A stretch of DNA of 64,000 nt from Aldehydirespirator sp965204875 (GCA_965204875.1 OZ242020.1:1364001-1428000); one strand, 5' to 3'. Numbered from the stretch's first letter, positions 42,846-51,230 are shown. The notes: generated by a model from the sequence alone, not told the origin. Translations and numbers: made by a program.

Positions 42846-45445
42846 AACGCTGTGGTGGCATCGTTGCCGGTGGCGCCGGGCGCATTTTCCTTGGCGAGGA
42901 TGATGAACCCGATGCTGCGCTTGGTGCCCGACGCCTGCTCAGGGTCGTCGAACTCGAGGCTGACGGTGGCCTCGCCGTTAGCGTCCGTCTGCTCGGTGTG
43001 CACGACCGCCAGAACAGCATCCGACGGCGCGGCGCCGACCCAGCCCAGGAAGTTGGTGTTGGCTCTAGCGACCCGGTTCAACGCTCCCTTAACGAAATAG
43101 CGCGTGACCCTGAACTTGGCGGAACCGTCACCAGGAGTAGTTGTCGTGCCACCGCCCTGCATAGCCACTCTGAGTTGTATCTTGACGCCCACCGGATCCC
43201 CGAAGTCGGCCTCCACGAAGGTCGTGCCCGGCGAGGTGTTCGGGAACCTTTTATCGGTCTTCGCTCCCTCAGAGGTTACCCAGAAAGTCGACGCTGGCGG
43301 GAAGACAGCAGCAGTCGTTGTGGGCGCGCTCCCCACCGTAAGCCGGCTATCGGAGTCGGTGAGCTTGATGTAGAAGTGGTGCAGACGCTTGTTCGTGTTG
43401 CCCGAAGAGACCGGCCCGTTCACCTCCTCGACAACGAAAACGACCACTGTTGCGGTGTCACCGGCAGTGCCCGGGGTGGGATCAGCCGGCGCCGCGACAA
43501 TGAAATTGCTCCTGCCATTACTATTGGTTTTCAACTCGATATCAAACGGAGTCGACCAGTTGGCACAGTTCGCGTTGGAGCCGCAGCGCACACTCAAGAA
43601 CGTGTCATGCGCGGGCGACGTCGCATCCCGGAAACCGGTCACCACGCTGGTCGTGTTGCGCTGCCTAACCTGAAACACCATCGGATTAGTGCCGTCACGT
43701 CCCACCTTCGCGTTCTTCACCGCGTTGTTGTCGCTCTCATCTCTGTGCTGCAACTGAACCCTGAACCTGCTCCAATCACCGAACTTCATCGAATAGTACA
43801 CATTGTCGTTACTATCGGTCGCTCTCGTATTCTCTACGGCCGAGTTGGTTGCAGTGATCTTCAACAACTCCGCCGCCCCCGCCGGAACAGTCGTAGTCGT
43901 AGTCGTAGTCGTAGAGGTCGTAGAGGTAGTAGTGGAAGTCGTTGTCGTGGTCGTCGTTGTAGTGGTGGTAGGCGTCGTGGTCGTCGTGGTCGTCGTGGTC
44001 GTCGAGGAGGTCGTCGAGGAGGTCGTAGTAGTGGTGGCAGGCGTCGTGGTCGTCGTGGTCGTAGTCGTCGACGACGTAGTAGTCGAAGTCGACGTAGTCG
44101 TGGCAGTAGTCGTAGTCGTAGTCGTCGTGGTGGTAGTGGTTGCCGGGGTGGAACCACCGCCACCACCGCCGCCGGCGGCGGGAACAACCGCGGTCGCGGC
44201 CGGCACCGTCACAGCCCCAGCCTCACCCGCGATCTTCAGTTCGAACGCGTCCACATCGGCGCTGTAACGGGTGCCGCGGCTGCCGGTCCACACCCACACC
44301 GTCACACCACGACCAACAGCCGCCGCGGTCAACTCATCCAACCTCACATCGCCGTCGGCAGCGGTGACCGGATCACGGGCGTCGATCACGCACTTGGTGG
44401 AGGTGCGGTTCACGCTCCTGACGATCGCGTTGCACCCGCCCCGCAGATCAAACGCCCGATAACGGCGCTGCGAGCCCACAAAGAACCCGTCAACCAGCGC
44501 ACCGGCCACCGGCGCGAACGCCTCGCCGCGCACCGACACCACCACCCTGTTGCCATCAGCCTGCGCCGTCACACCCGCAGGGCGCACCCCCGTGTGCGCC
44601 AACGCGCGCGTGATGAACGACGCCATATTCTTACGCAACACCGCACCCCCAGGCGAGAACACACTCGCACCCGCCGCGCTGCCCGTAGTGATACCAAGCT
44701 CAAAGGCATACGAGACCGCCGTGTCCACACCCTCAGGCACAACGCCACGCACGTCAGCGAAATGATCCAGCGTCCCGCCCGAACCCAAGATCAGATCACC
44801 CTCGATAGCGCCGTCCCGATGGAACAGGCCAGGGCTGGCATGCCGCAAGAACCCGACCAGAGCCACCGCCATCTCAGCCCGCGTGATGCTCACACCCGGC
44901 CTGAACATCCCACCCGAGCCGGCCAAGATGTCACTGCGAGCCAACGCCACGACCGCGTTGCGGCGCTCCTCGTCCAGACCGGCGATGTCAGCAAAGTCAG
45001 CGGCGCCCGAGCCGCCCGTCAGATCCAAGCCAGCCACACCAGCGGCCCGGTGCAAGAACAACGCCATCTGCGAACGCGTCACCTCAGACCCCGCATCGAA
45101 CCGCTCAGCCGTCCTACCCCGCGTGATCCCGTAATACGCCAGACAGTTGATCGCATCCTCAGCAACCAGACCCTCGGTGTCCACGAACCCCGCATCACGC
45201 GTGGCATCACCCACACACGCCGAGAACACCGGCAACACATCAGCCTCCGCGCCGCTGCCCCCCACAGGCGCAGCCCCAACCGGAGCCGCAACCACAACCC
45301 CACCAACCAAACCAACCACCAACAACACACACCACAACAAACCAGGCTTACCCCCGCCACGGCGGCGACCGGCCACACCACCCACCAACCCAACCAAACC
45401 AGAATCGGCATGCACCCCGCCACGGCGGCGACCGGCCACACCCAT
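42812..45445 (-). CDS. Large S-layer-homology surface protein with threonine-rich linker
   Basis: 877 residues from the ATG at 45445. A hydrophobic export segment (LLWCVLLVVGLVGGVVVAAP, ~residues 36-55) precedes three S-layer-homology-like modules (~80-270), a beta domain, ~90 residues of almost pure threonine (~430-520) and two C-terminal beta-rich domains ending STGMIRFTEP. It is probably a cell-surface protein. A better start may lie at 45504: AGGAGA is 9 nt upstream of that ATG, but a G13 tract at 45465-45453 puts it out of frame and the frame stops just before 45445. With 14 (or 11) G the two would join. VAGRRRGG is duplicated in the N-terminus. Confidence 0.85.
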   Translation of the reverse strand: MGVAGRRRGGVHADSGLVGLVGGVAGRRRGGGKPGLLWCVLLVVGLVGGVVVAAPVGAAPVGGSGAEADVLPVFSACVGDATRDAGFVDTEGLVAEDAINCLAYYGITRGRTAERFDAGSEVTRSQMALFLHRAAGVAGLDLTGGSGAADFADIAGLDEERRNAVVALARSDILAGSGGMFRPGVSITRAEMAVALVGFLRHASPGLFHRDGAIEGDLILGSGGTLDHFADVRGVVPEGVDTAVSYAFELGITTGSAAGASVFSPGGAVLRKNMASFITRALAHTGVRPAGVTAQADGNRVVVSVRGEAFAPVAGALVDGFFVGSQRRYRAFDLRGGCNAIVRSVNRTSTKCVIDARDPVTAADGDVRLDELTAAAVGRGVTVWVWTGSRGTRYSADVDAFELKIAGEAGAVTVPAATAVVPAAGGGGGGGSTPATTTTTTTTTTTTATTTSTSTTTSSTTTTTTTTTPATTTTTSSTTSSTTTTTTTTTTPTTTTTTTTTTTSTTTSTTSTTTTTTTTVPAGAAELLKITATNSAVENTRATDSNDNVYYSMKFGDWSRFRVQLQHRDESDNNAVKNAKVGRDGTNPMVFQVRQRNTTSVVTGFRDATSPAHDTFLSVRCGSNANCANWSTPFDIELKTNSNGRSNFIVAAPADPTPGTAGDTATVVVFVVEEVNGPVSSGNTNKRLHHFYIKLTDSDSRLTVGSAPTTTAAVFPPASTFWVTSEGAKTDKRFPNTSPGTTFVEADFGDPVGVKIQLRVAMQGGGTTTTPGDGSAKFRVTRYFVKGALNRVARANTNFLGWVGAAPSDAVLAVVHTEQTDANGEATVSLEFDDPEQASGTKRSIGFIILAKENAPGATGNDATTALSTGMIRFTEP
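43880..44147. repeat. Trinucleotide microsatellite encoding the threonine linker
   Basis: About 268 nt of GTC/GTA/GTG-type triplets on the plus strand, read on the minus strand as ACN threonine codons with scattered Ser, Pro and Ala. Changes in triplet number would alter linker length without shifting the frame. Confidence 0.92.
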
Positions 45446-45452
45446 CAGCCAG

Positions 45453-45465
45453 CCCCCCCCCCCCC
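45453..45465. repeat. Homopolymer of 13 C (G13 in the coding sense)
   Basis: It lies between a well-placed upstream start (ATG at 45504 with AGGAGA at 45519-45514) and the surface-protein frame that begins at 45445. At 13 G the upstream frame ends in RGGGGAG and a TGA; adding one G or removing two joins it to the surface protein. Confidence 0.92.
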
Positions 45466-45633
45466 GCGGGTGGAACCACTACCAACACGAACCAGCTGCG
45501 ACATCAGCCACACTCTCCTATCACGCATTCCGGCGGAAACCCCGCCGACCCTACTCGACCGGCACAACCCTAACACCACCCAGCCGGCCACGAGCCAACC
45601 GGCGGCACCAGAACCGTGCCACCCACCAACATG

Positions 45634-45643
45634 CCCCCCCCCC
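45634..45643. repeat. Second homopolymer of 10 C
   Basis: It lies in the 280-nt stretch between the surface-protein gene and the LLM oxidoreductase gene, 169 nt from the G13 tract. No gene was recognised in 45520-45784. Confidence 0.85.
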
Positions 45644-45784
45644 TGGGCGCAACCATCTCCAAGGCATGCCGAAAACACCGCCTTCAATGCGCATCGACAT
45701 CGCGGGACCCGCGTGCGCCGACTCCGACGACGGCGAGAGCACCAAGGGCGTCTCCGTTTGACCACGATGCGGTATACAGGCATC

Positions 45785-46747
45785 ATGGCGCTCACGCGGT
45801 TCGGCTTCAACATCCCCAGCTTCACCTATCCCGGCACCGGCGACCCCGACCTGTTCGACGCTGTGTGCGCGGCAGCCGCCGCGGCAGAGGACGGCGGCTT
45901 CGACTCGCTGTGGGTGATGGACCATTTCCACCAGATACCGCCGATGGGCTCGGCGGACGAGCCGATGCTGGAGCCGTACACACTGCTGGCGGCTCTGGCC
46001 CCGCGAACCCGCTCAGCCCGCCTGGGTGCTCTGGTCACCGGCGTCACCTACCGCAACCCGGCTCTTCTGGCGAAGACGGTGACCACGCTCGACATCGTGT
46101 CGGGGGGTCGGGCGATGCTCGGCATCGGCGCGGCGTGGTTCGAGGCGGAGCATCTTGCCTACGGCTACGACTTCCTGCCGGTGGGCGAGCGGATGCGCCG
46201 CTTGGAGGACGCTGTGCGGATCTGCAGGGCCATGTTCACCGGCGGGCCGGCCACCGTTGCCGGGACACGCCACCACATCACTGCTGCGCTGAACCGGCCA
46301 CGACCGCTAACACCGGGCGGCCCGCCAATCCTTGTGGGCGGGGGCGGAGAGCGGCGCACCCTGGCGATCGCCGCCCGCCATGCCGACGCTTGCAACATAT
46401 TCGGCGAGCCCGCCGCCGTACGCCACAAGTTGGATGTGCTCGAGGCGCACTGCGAGCAGGCGGGCCGGGATCCGGCGGAGATTTCCAAGACCCGGCTCGG
46501 CGCGCTGGTGATGGCCGACACCGCCGCGAACGCGGCCCGCTTGGGTGCCGAACTGCGAACCACGCGCAACATGAGCATGGAGAAGTACCGGGGCTACGCC
46601 ATAGAGGGCAGCCCTGAAGGCGTGTGCGAGCAGGTGGCCGCACTGCTGGACGCGGGACTCGACGGGCTGATCTTCAACGTGCACGATGCCACGGACTCAG
46701 CCGGCATCGCCCAGGCGGGAGCCGTGCTACGCAACAACTTCGGTTAG
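45785..46747 (+). CDS. LLM-class F420-dependent oxidoreductase
   Basis: 320 residues from the ATG at 45785. A luciferase-like (beta/alpha)8 protein with SLWVMDHFHQIPP, LVTGVTYRNPALLAKTVTTLD, GRAMLGIGAAW and PPILVGGGGERRTL, the pattern of TIGR03560-type F420-dependent enzymes in actinobacteria. It probably uses reduced F420 for hydride transfer; the substrate is unknown. It is divergent from the surface-protein gene. An in-frame ATG at 45767 is possible. Confidence 0.9.
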   Translation: MALTRFGFNIPSFTYPGTGDPDLFDAVCAAAAAAEDGGFDSLWVMDHFHQIPPMGSADEPMLEPYTLLAALAPRTRSARLGALVTGVTYRNPALLAKTVTTLDIVSGGRAMLGIGAAWFEAEHLAYGYDFLPVGERMRRLEDAVRICRAMFTGGPATVAGTRHHITAALNRPRPLTPGGPPILVGGGGERRTLAIAARHADACNIFGEPAAVRHKLDVLEAHCEQAGRDPAEISKTRLGALVMADTAANAARLGAELRTTRNMSMEKYRGYAIEGSPEGVCEQVAALLDAGLDGLIFNVHDATDSAGIAQAGAVLRNNFG

Positions 46748-46894
46748 ACCGGCGGGTCCAGAACCCGAAGACGGTCCACAACTGTTGCAATCTCCTCGCC
46801 AGCAGGCGATCTATTTCCCTCCGATCTTCTTTGTTGAGTGTGTGTGTGCGAAACTAAATGCACAGCACAAATTCCCTGGGAACTCAGGACCCCG

Positions 46895-48964
46895 TCAGGG
46901 GGTGCTGCTCTGCAGTTCCGCCGTCAGTTCGGAGACGATGGTCTGCCAGTCTCCCACCAGCCCTACATCGGCTTGCTCGAAGATCTCCGCGCCGGGGTCG
47001 GAGTTGATCGCCAGGACCGTTCCGGCGTTGCGGATGCCGACCGTGTGGTTGAAGCGTCCGCTGACGCCCACCGCCACCAGCAGCCGGGGCGACACGGCAT
47101 GGCCGGTGACGCCGATCTGGCGGCTCCGGGGCACCCAGCCCCGGTCTGTGACCTTGCGGGTGGCGCCCAGCGCGGCGTTGCCCAGAGCGGCTCGCAGCTT
47201 GTCGATGAGGGAATAACCGTCAGGTGGGACGCCCACCCCCACGGCCACGACGGTGCGCGCCCGGCGCAACTCGCCCGAGTCGTCGTCGGAACGCACGACC
47301 GAGACCGTGCGCAACCGGGACTGCGCAGGCGCCGGCAGCATCTCGGGCACCAGGTCTGCCACGACGCTGCGTGGCGGGCGGCCCGCCAGCACGCCGGGGC
47401 GGACGGTAGCCATCTGCACCGGCGAGCTCGACAGGATCGGCACCAGCAGCCCGCCCCCGAACGCCGGCTTCCAGGCCACCAGACGACCGTCTGGGCCGAC
47501 CTCGAGCCCGACGGCGTCGCCCACGAGTCCCCAGCGATTGCGGGCGGCGACGATCGAGGCCACCACCCGTCCCGAACGGCTTCCCTCGACCAGCAACACC
47601 CAGGGAAGGCTCTCGGCCGCGGCTGCCGAGAGTGCATCGGCCTGCTCGGACGGCTCGGCTGCCGAGGGAACGACCAGAAGCCGGTCGGCGCCCGCCGCTG
47701 CAAGCCCGTCCCAGACGGCGGGGTCGGTGATGTTGGTGACAGCGGTCACGGTGCCGGAGATCCACGCAGCCAGCTCGGCGGCTTCTCCGAGCAACTCCGC
47801 AGCGACGCCCGGCTCGGTGAAGAAGCACCAGACGGATCGCTCGCCGGAGGCCTCAGCCACCCCCGAGCGGGCACCGCCGGCACCCCCAGAAACCCCGGTC
47901 GGCAGATCAGCACCATCAGCACCCCCAGAAACCCCGGTCGGCAGGGCAGCGCCATCAGCACCCCCGGAACCCCCGGCCGGCAGAGCAGCACCATCAGCAC
48001 CCCTAGAAATCCCGGCCGGCAAAGCAGCACCATCAGCACCCCCGGAACCCCCGGCCAGCAGGGCGGCGCTGGCCGGCTCGTCACCGGCGAGGGCCGGGCG
48101 CCGCGCTGAACCGCTGAGCCCCGCCGTCTGCGGTCCACCTCCTTCTCTGGCGCCGGCGCGCGGCGGAGTTCCATCAACGTCATCGTCGGCGAAGGCGCCG
48201 AGCTCTTCGAGCAGGCGCAGGGCCTCTGCGGGCGAAGAGGCCCGCAACGCCCGCCGGGTGACGGGCAACATCCGCACGGGGCCGACCGACGTCGGCGAGC
48301 CGGCCGAGCCGAGCTGCCCGATCCGCACGCCCGGTTCCGCGGCTGAGAGCAGGTCCGCCGCCGAGAGTCGGACGATGCGGTGCTCGGCCACCTCTGCGCA
48401 CCGCTCCGGGGGGGCCTTGGACGGGGCGCACAGCCTCTCGGCGGTGGACAGCGCCACGGGAAGCTCCCCCGCGATGGTGCGGTAGCCGTCATCGGTCTCC
48501 AGCCGCGCCGTGAAGGAGCGCCCGCTCACCCGCAGCTCGCGGGCACCGGCCGCGAAGGGCAGTCCCAGCAGTTTCGCCGTCTCGGCGGGCACCTGGCCGG
48601 TGTCGGAGTCAAGCGAGTTCAGCCCCGCCAGCACCAGGTCGAAGGGGCCGTCGCGCCGGAGCGCCGCCGCCAGCGCCACGGCCGTGGCCAGAGTGTCGCT
48701 GCCCGCGAACACCGGATCGCAGAGATGGAGGCCGCGATCGGCGCCGCAGGCGATCATCTCGCGCAGTGCCTCGCCCGCAGAGGGCGGGCCCATCGTGAAC
48801 ACGACCACCTCGCCGCCTGGTCCCGCCAGCTCGACAGCCTTGGCGTTGGCCCGCCGGCAATAGGCGTTCACCTCCAGCGGCACGCCGTCACGCACCAGGC
48901 GACCGGCTTCCATCCGCAGTTCAACCGGCGCCGGTATCTGCTTTACCAGGACAGCGATACGCAC
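46895..48964 (-). CDS. Fused electron transfer flavoprotein, beta then alpha (EtfBA)
   Basis: 689 residues from a GTG at 48964. Residues ~1-250 are EtfB (RIAVLVKQIPAPVELRMEAG, VFTMGPPSAGEALREMIACGAD, AGLNSLDSDTGQVPA). Residues ~370-689 are EtfA, ending in the FAD-binding segment SRQIGVTGHAVSPRLLVAVG, FNHTVGIRNAGTVLAINSDP and ADVGLVGDW. The linker (~296-361) holds five 13-residue repeats of the type GADGAALPAGVSG. EtfB and EtfA are normally separate genes in that order. The protein should shuttle electrons from acyl-CoA-type dehydrogenases to an ETF-quinone reductase, not seen here. Confidence 0.92.
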   Translation of the reverse strand: MRIAVLVKQIPAPVELRMEAGRLVRDGVPLEVNAYCRRANAKAVELAGPGGEVVVFTMGPPSAGEALREMIACGADRGLHLCDPVFAGSDTLATAVALAAALRRDGPFDLVLAGLNSLDSDTGQVPAETAKLLGLPFAAGARELRVSGRSFTARLETDDGYRTIAGELPVALSTAERLCAPSKAPPERCAEVAEHRIVRLSAADLLSAAEPGVRIGQLGSAGSPTSVGPVRMLPVTRRALRASSPAEALRLLEELGAFADDDVDGTPPRAGAREGGGPQTAGLSGSARRPALAGDEPASAALLAGGSGGADGAALPAGISRGADGAALPAGGSGGADGAALPTGVSGGADGADLPTGVSGGAGGARSGVAEASGERSVWCFFTEPGVAAELLGEAAELAAWISGTVTAVTNITDPAVWDGLAAAGADRLLVVPSAAEPSEQADALSAAAAESLPWVLLVEGSRSGRVVASIVAARNRWGLVGDAVGLEVGPDGRLVAWKPAFGGGLLVPILSSSPVQMATVRPGVLAGRPPRSVVADLVPEMLPAPAQSRLRTVSVVRSDDDSGELRRARTVVAVGVGVPPDGYSLIDKLRAALGNAALGATRKVTDRGWVPRSRQIGVTGHAVSPRLLVAVGVSGRFNHTVGIRNAGTVLAINSDPGAEIFEQADVGLVGDWQTIVSELTAELQSSTP
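47881..48075 (-). repeat. Five 39-nt in-frame repeats at the EtfB-EtfA fusion point
   Basis: Units start at 47881, 47920, 47959, 47998 and 48037, exactly 39 nt (13 codons) each. The first four are over 80 percent identical; the fifth, nearest EtfB, diverges toward its end. Confidence 0.93.
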
Positions 48965-48993
48965 GAGGGCCTTGTATACCGCGCCGCGACAAC

Positions 48994-49080
48994 CACGCCG
49001 CTCAACCCAGCGGGCCTTCCTGCCCACCCACGCTGCGCGGCCCGGCGAGCGTATCCATACACGCCGCGCAGCCCGGCGGG
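48994..49080 (-). repeat. Three repeats between mazF-like stop and etfBA start
   Basis: CACGC(C/T)GC followed by a CCCAGCG- or CCCGGCG-type segment begins at 48994, 49029 and 49060 (35 and 31 nt apart). They fill most of the 121-nt gap between the toxin and etfBA genes. Confidence 0.7.
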
Positions 49081-49085
49081 CGTTC

Positions 49086-49412
49086 CTAGCAATCCGCCAG
49101 AGCGCCCAGGGCTCGGCAGATCTCGGAGCGGCGCACCCCGAGCGAGCCGATGTGCCCGGTGAGGAAAGACCGGCGTATCGGCTGGAGGTTGTCGAAAGCG
49201 GCGGCGCAAGGCTCCGGCAGCCCCTCATCCGTGCCGAGGGGCACCTCGGTGGGAATGCTGCGCACGGTGCGGGTGACGGGTGCCACGACCAGCCACTCAA
49301 GGACGGGGATCGCCTCGCTACGCGTGACCACCAGAACGGGCCTGCGCTTGTCGGACGCCTCGGCCCACCAGATGTCGCCCTGCGCTATGTTGCTCCGCGC
49401 GGGCTTAACCAC
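49086..49412 (-). CDS. MazF/PemK-family toxin
   Basis: 108 residues from a GTG at 49412. The MazF core is clear: IAQGDIWWAEASDKRRPVLVVTRSEAI, VAPVTRTVRSIPTEVPLG and the C-terminal FDNLQPIRRSFL. MazF toxins are mRNA or tRNA endoribonucleases held inactive by an antitoxin encoded just upstream, here the ribbon-helix-helix gene at 49471. The toxin start region is duplicated over the antitoxin stop. Confidence 0.92.
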   Translation of the reverse strand: MVKPARSNIAQGDIWWAEASDKRRPVLVVTRSEAIPVLEWLVVAPVTRTVRSIPTEVPLGTDEGLPEPCAAAFDNLQPIRRSFLTGHIGSLGVRRSEICRALGALADC

Positions 49413-49477
49413 GGCACTTGTTGACGATGCGGTGCGGACTCGCCCTGAGAGATGTCGCGCTGCAAGGGCCTCACCAC
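49410..49477 (-). repeat. Duplicated antitoxin/toxin junction
   Basis: From 49477 the coding strand reads GTGGTGAGGCCCTTGC..., which would encode VVRPLQRDISQGE. From 49412 it reads GTGGTTAAGCCCGCGC..., encoding the real VVKPARSNIAQGD. The copies are 65 nt apart; the first overlaps the antitoxin stop and looks like the original toxin start. Confidence 0.75.
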
Positions 49478-49719
49478 GGCTCGTCGGCGATCATGGCGAC
49501 GGTGGACTCGTCGGACCAGCCGACCTCGCCGGGCGTCTGGGGTCGGCGCCGGTATCCCTCGACGATCTCAGCAGCGACTTGCCGACGGTGGCACTGCTCG
49601 ATGAATGCTCGCAGGCTCAGCCGGACCGCGTCCGAGCGAGACTTCACCTCACCCCGATCGACCAGGTCGTCGAGGTGGGCCGCAAGTTGGTCGTCGATCC
49701 TTGTAACCAGTTGAACCAT
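49471..49719 (-). CDS. Ribbon-helix-helix antitoxin
   Basis: 82 residues from the ATG at 49719. The N-terminal RHH DNA-binding motif (LVTRIDDQLAAHLDDLVDRG, RSDAVRLSLRAFIE) is followed by a C-terminal segment (GEVGWSDESTVAMIADEPW) that should bind and block the toxin. RHH antitoxins repress their own operon. It replaces the MazE fold usual for MazF. Confidence 0.88.
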   Translation of the reverse strand: MVQLVTRIDDQLAAHLDDLVDRGEVKSRSDAVRLSLRAFIEQCHRRQVAAEIVEGYRRRPQTPGEVGWSDESTVAMIADEPW

Positions 49720-49786
49720 GCGACATGCATACCACTCTGCAATACAAAACGCAACCAGCAGAGCATCGGCATCCTGCGGGTCGTTC

Positions 49787-49839
49787 GCAGAACTCCGGGA
49801 TTCCGTGTGCAGAGCTCCGGGATCCGCAGAACTCCGGGA
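49787..49839. repeat. Three short repeats after the SDR gene
   Basis: GCAGA(A/G)CTCCGGGA begins at 49787, 49809 and 49826 (22 and 17 nt apart), immediately downstream of the SDR stop at 49843 in coding sense. It fills the gap to the antitoxin gene. Confidence 0.8.
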
Positions 49840-49842
49840 TCC

Positions 49843-50613
49843 TCAGTACCCGATCACAGCGCCTCCGTCGACCCTCACGACGGAGCCGGTGACGAAGCTC
49901 GCTCGGGCGCTGCAAAGGAAGGTCACCACGTCGGCCAGCTCCGGGGCTGTGCCGAAGCGCCCCATCGGGATAGACGCCTGCTGGCGGGTTCGCACAGCCT
50001 CGGGGGTTGTACTCTCCGCCGCGGCCCGAGCCGCCTGGAAGCGGCCCAGCGCCGGAGTGTCGAACTGGCCGGGCACCACGACATTGACCAGCACATCAGG
50101 CGCCAACTCCAGCGCCAGGGAGCGCGCGGCCGCGGCCACCCCGCTGCGGAACACGCCGGACAGGGCCAGCTCGGGGGAGGCCTCCACCACCGACCGGGCC
50201 GTGATGTACACCAAGCGCCCGTCACGGCCCGAGCGCAGGTGCGGGATCGCCGCACGCGAGATCGCCAGCGCCGGTCGGAGCATCGACTCGTAGGCAGCGA
50301 GCTCCTGCTGGGCCGTCGCCTCGGTCATGCCGCCCGGCCGGCCGCCGCCCGTGTTCACGACGCAGATGTCGAGGCCGCCGAGGCGGTCGGCAGCCTCGTC
50401 GACCATCCGCTGCGGCTCACCTTCGACGGTCAGGTCGCCTGCGACGGCCACGGCGCCCCGCAGCGCCGCCGCCGCCTCAGCGGCCGACTCGCCGCGCCGG
50501 CCAGAGACGGCAACGTTCGCACCCTCGGCCGACAGGGCGGCTGCGATGGCACGACCCAGACCCGAAGTGGAGCCGAACACGACGGCGCGCTTACCGTCCA
50601 GACCCAGATCCAT
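49843..50613 (-). CDS. SDR-family oxidoreductase, atypical catalytic site
   Basis: 256 residues. The cofactor motif is FGSTSGLGRAIA, with VVNTGGGRPGG at the NNAG-like position. The catalytic Ser is in ITARS, but the usual YxxxK reads SGVFR (~residues 152-156), as in a divergent SDR branch with a Ser/Asn-x3-Arg motif. The C-terminal VTFLCSARASFVTGSVVRVDGG is standard for FabG-like SDRs. The substrate is unknown and activity uncertain. Confidence 0.85.
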   Translation of the reverse strand: MDLGLDGKRAVVFGSTSGLGRAIAAALSAEGANVAVSGRRGESAAEAAAALRGAVAVAGDLTVEGEPQRMVDEAADRLGGLDICVVNTGGGRPGGMTEATAQQELAAYESMLRPALAISRAAIPHLRSGRDGRLVYITARSVVEASPELALSGVFRSGVAAAARSLALELAPDVLVNVVVPGQFDTPALGRFQAARAAAESTTPEAVRTRQQASIPMGRFGTAPELADVVTFLCSARASFVTGSVVRVDGGAVIGY

Positions 50614-50736
50614 GCCGGCACGCTAGCCCGCAGCCCAGCGCCGCATCGAAGGCGGGCAGCGCTGTAGGGTCGTCTCTGAGCAAGAGAACCGGATCTAGGG
50701 AACTGGGCACTGACGGAACGGGCGGAGGGATCGGAC

Positions 50737-51201
50737 ATGTCCTACGAGCAGGTGGCGCGCGATGCCGGAGTGAACCTCGACGTGCCGGTGCCGCCGGCGG
50801 GCAACTACGACCGCGTGACGCAGGTCCACGATGTGCTGTTCGTTTCGGGCTCGCTAGCACTGTCGCCCGGAGGAGGTGTCGCTTATGCGGGACGCCTTGG
50901 CACGGGCGCCGACGTCGAGGCGGGCCAGGCGAGCGCGAGGGGTGCGGCCGAGGCGATCCTCGCGTCGGTGCACCAACACCTCGGCACCCTCGACAAAGTG
51001 CAGCGGGTCGTGCGCCTCACCGGTTACGTGGCCAGCGACGCAGGCTTCAACCACCAGGCTGCGGTCCTGAACGGTGCCAGCGACCTGATGATCGAGGTGT
51101 TCGGTGAGGCCGGGCGCCACGCGCGCTCAGCCATCGGCGTGGCCGAGTTGCCCCTCGGCGCCTCTGTCGAGGTAGAAGCCATCTTCCAGATCAAGAACTG
51201 A
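50737..51201 (+). CDS. RidA/YjgF-family protein
   Basis: 154 residues. VLFVSGSLALSPGG, VVRLTGYVASDAGF and the conserved arginine region GRHARSAIGVAELPLGASVEVEA identify a Rid protein, which hydrolyses reactive enamine/imine intermediates. It lies 30 nt before a GlcG-like gene, a pairing that suggests a small-molecule catabolic operon. Confidence 0.92.
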   Translation: MSYEQVARDAGVNLDVPVPPAGNYDRVTQVHDVLFVSGSLALSPGGGVAYAGRLGTGADVEAGQASARGAAEAILASVHQHLGTLDKVQRVVRLTGYVASDAGFNHQAAVLNGASDLMIEVFGEAGRHARSAIGVAELPLGASVEVEAIFQIKN

Positions 51202-51230
51202 CCACCCCCTGACCACACACAGGAGCGAAC

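Noticed and set aside
43803..44267. Valine-rich plus-strand ORF
   Set aside because: It is the reverse complement of threonine codons in the microsatellite.
45445..45825. Independent minus-strand gene of 126 codons ending at 45445
   Set aside because: Its first part is antisense to the LLM oxidoreductase and it has no family-like sequence. Only the segment from the ATG at 45504 is considered, as a possible 5' part of the surface-protein gene.
42998..46747. A 1249-codon plus-strand open frame
   Set aside because: Most of it is antisense to the surface-protein gene and its low-complexity repeats. Only the final 320 codons (LLM oxidoreductase) look like protein.
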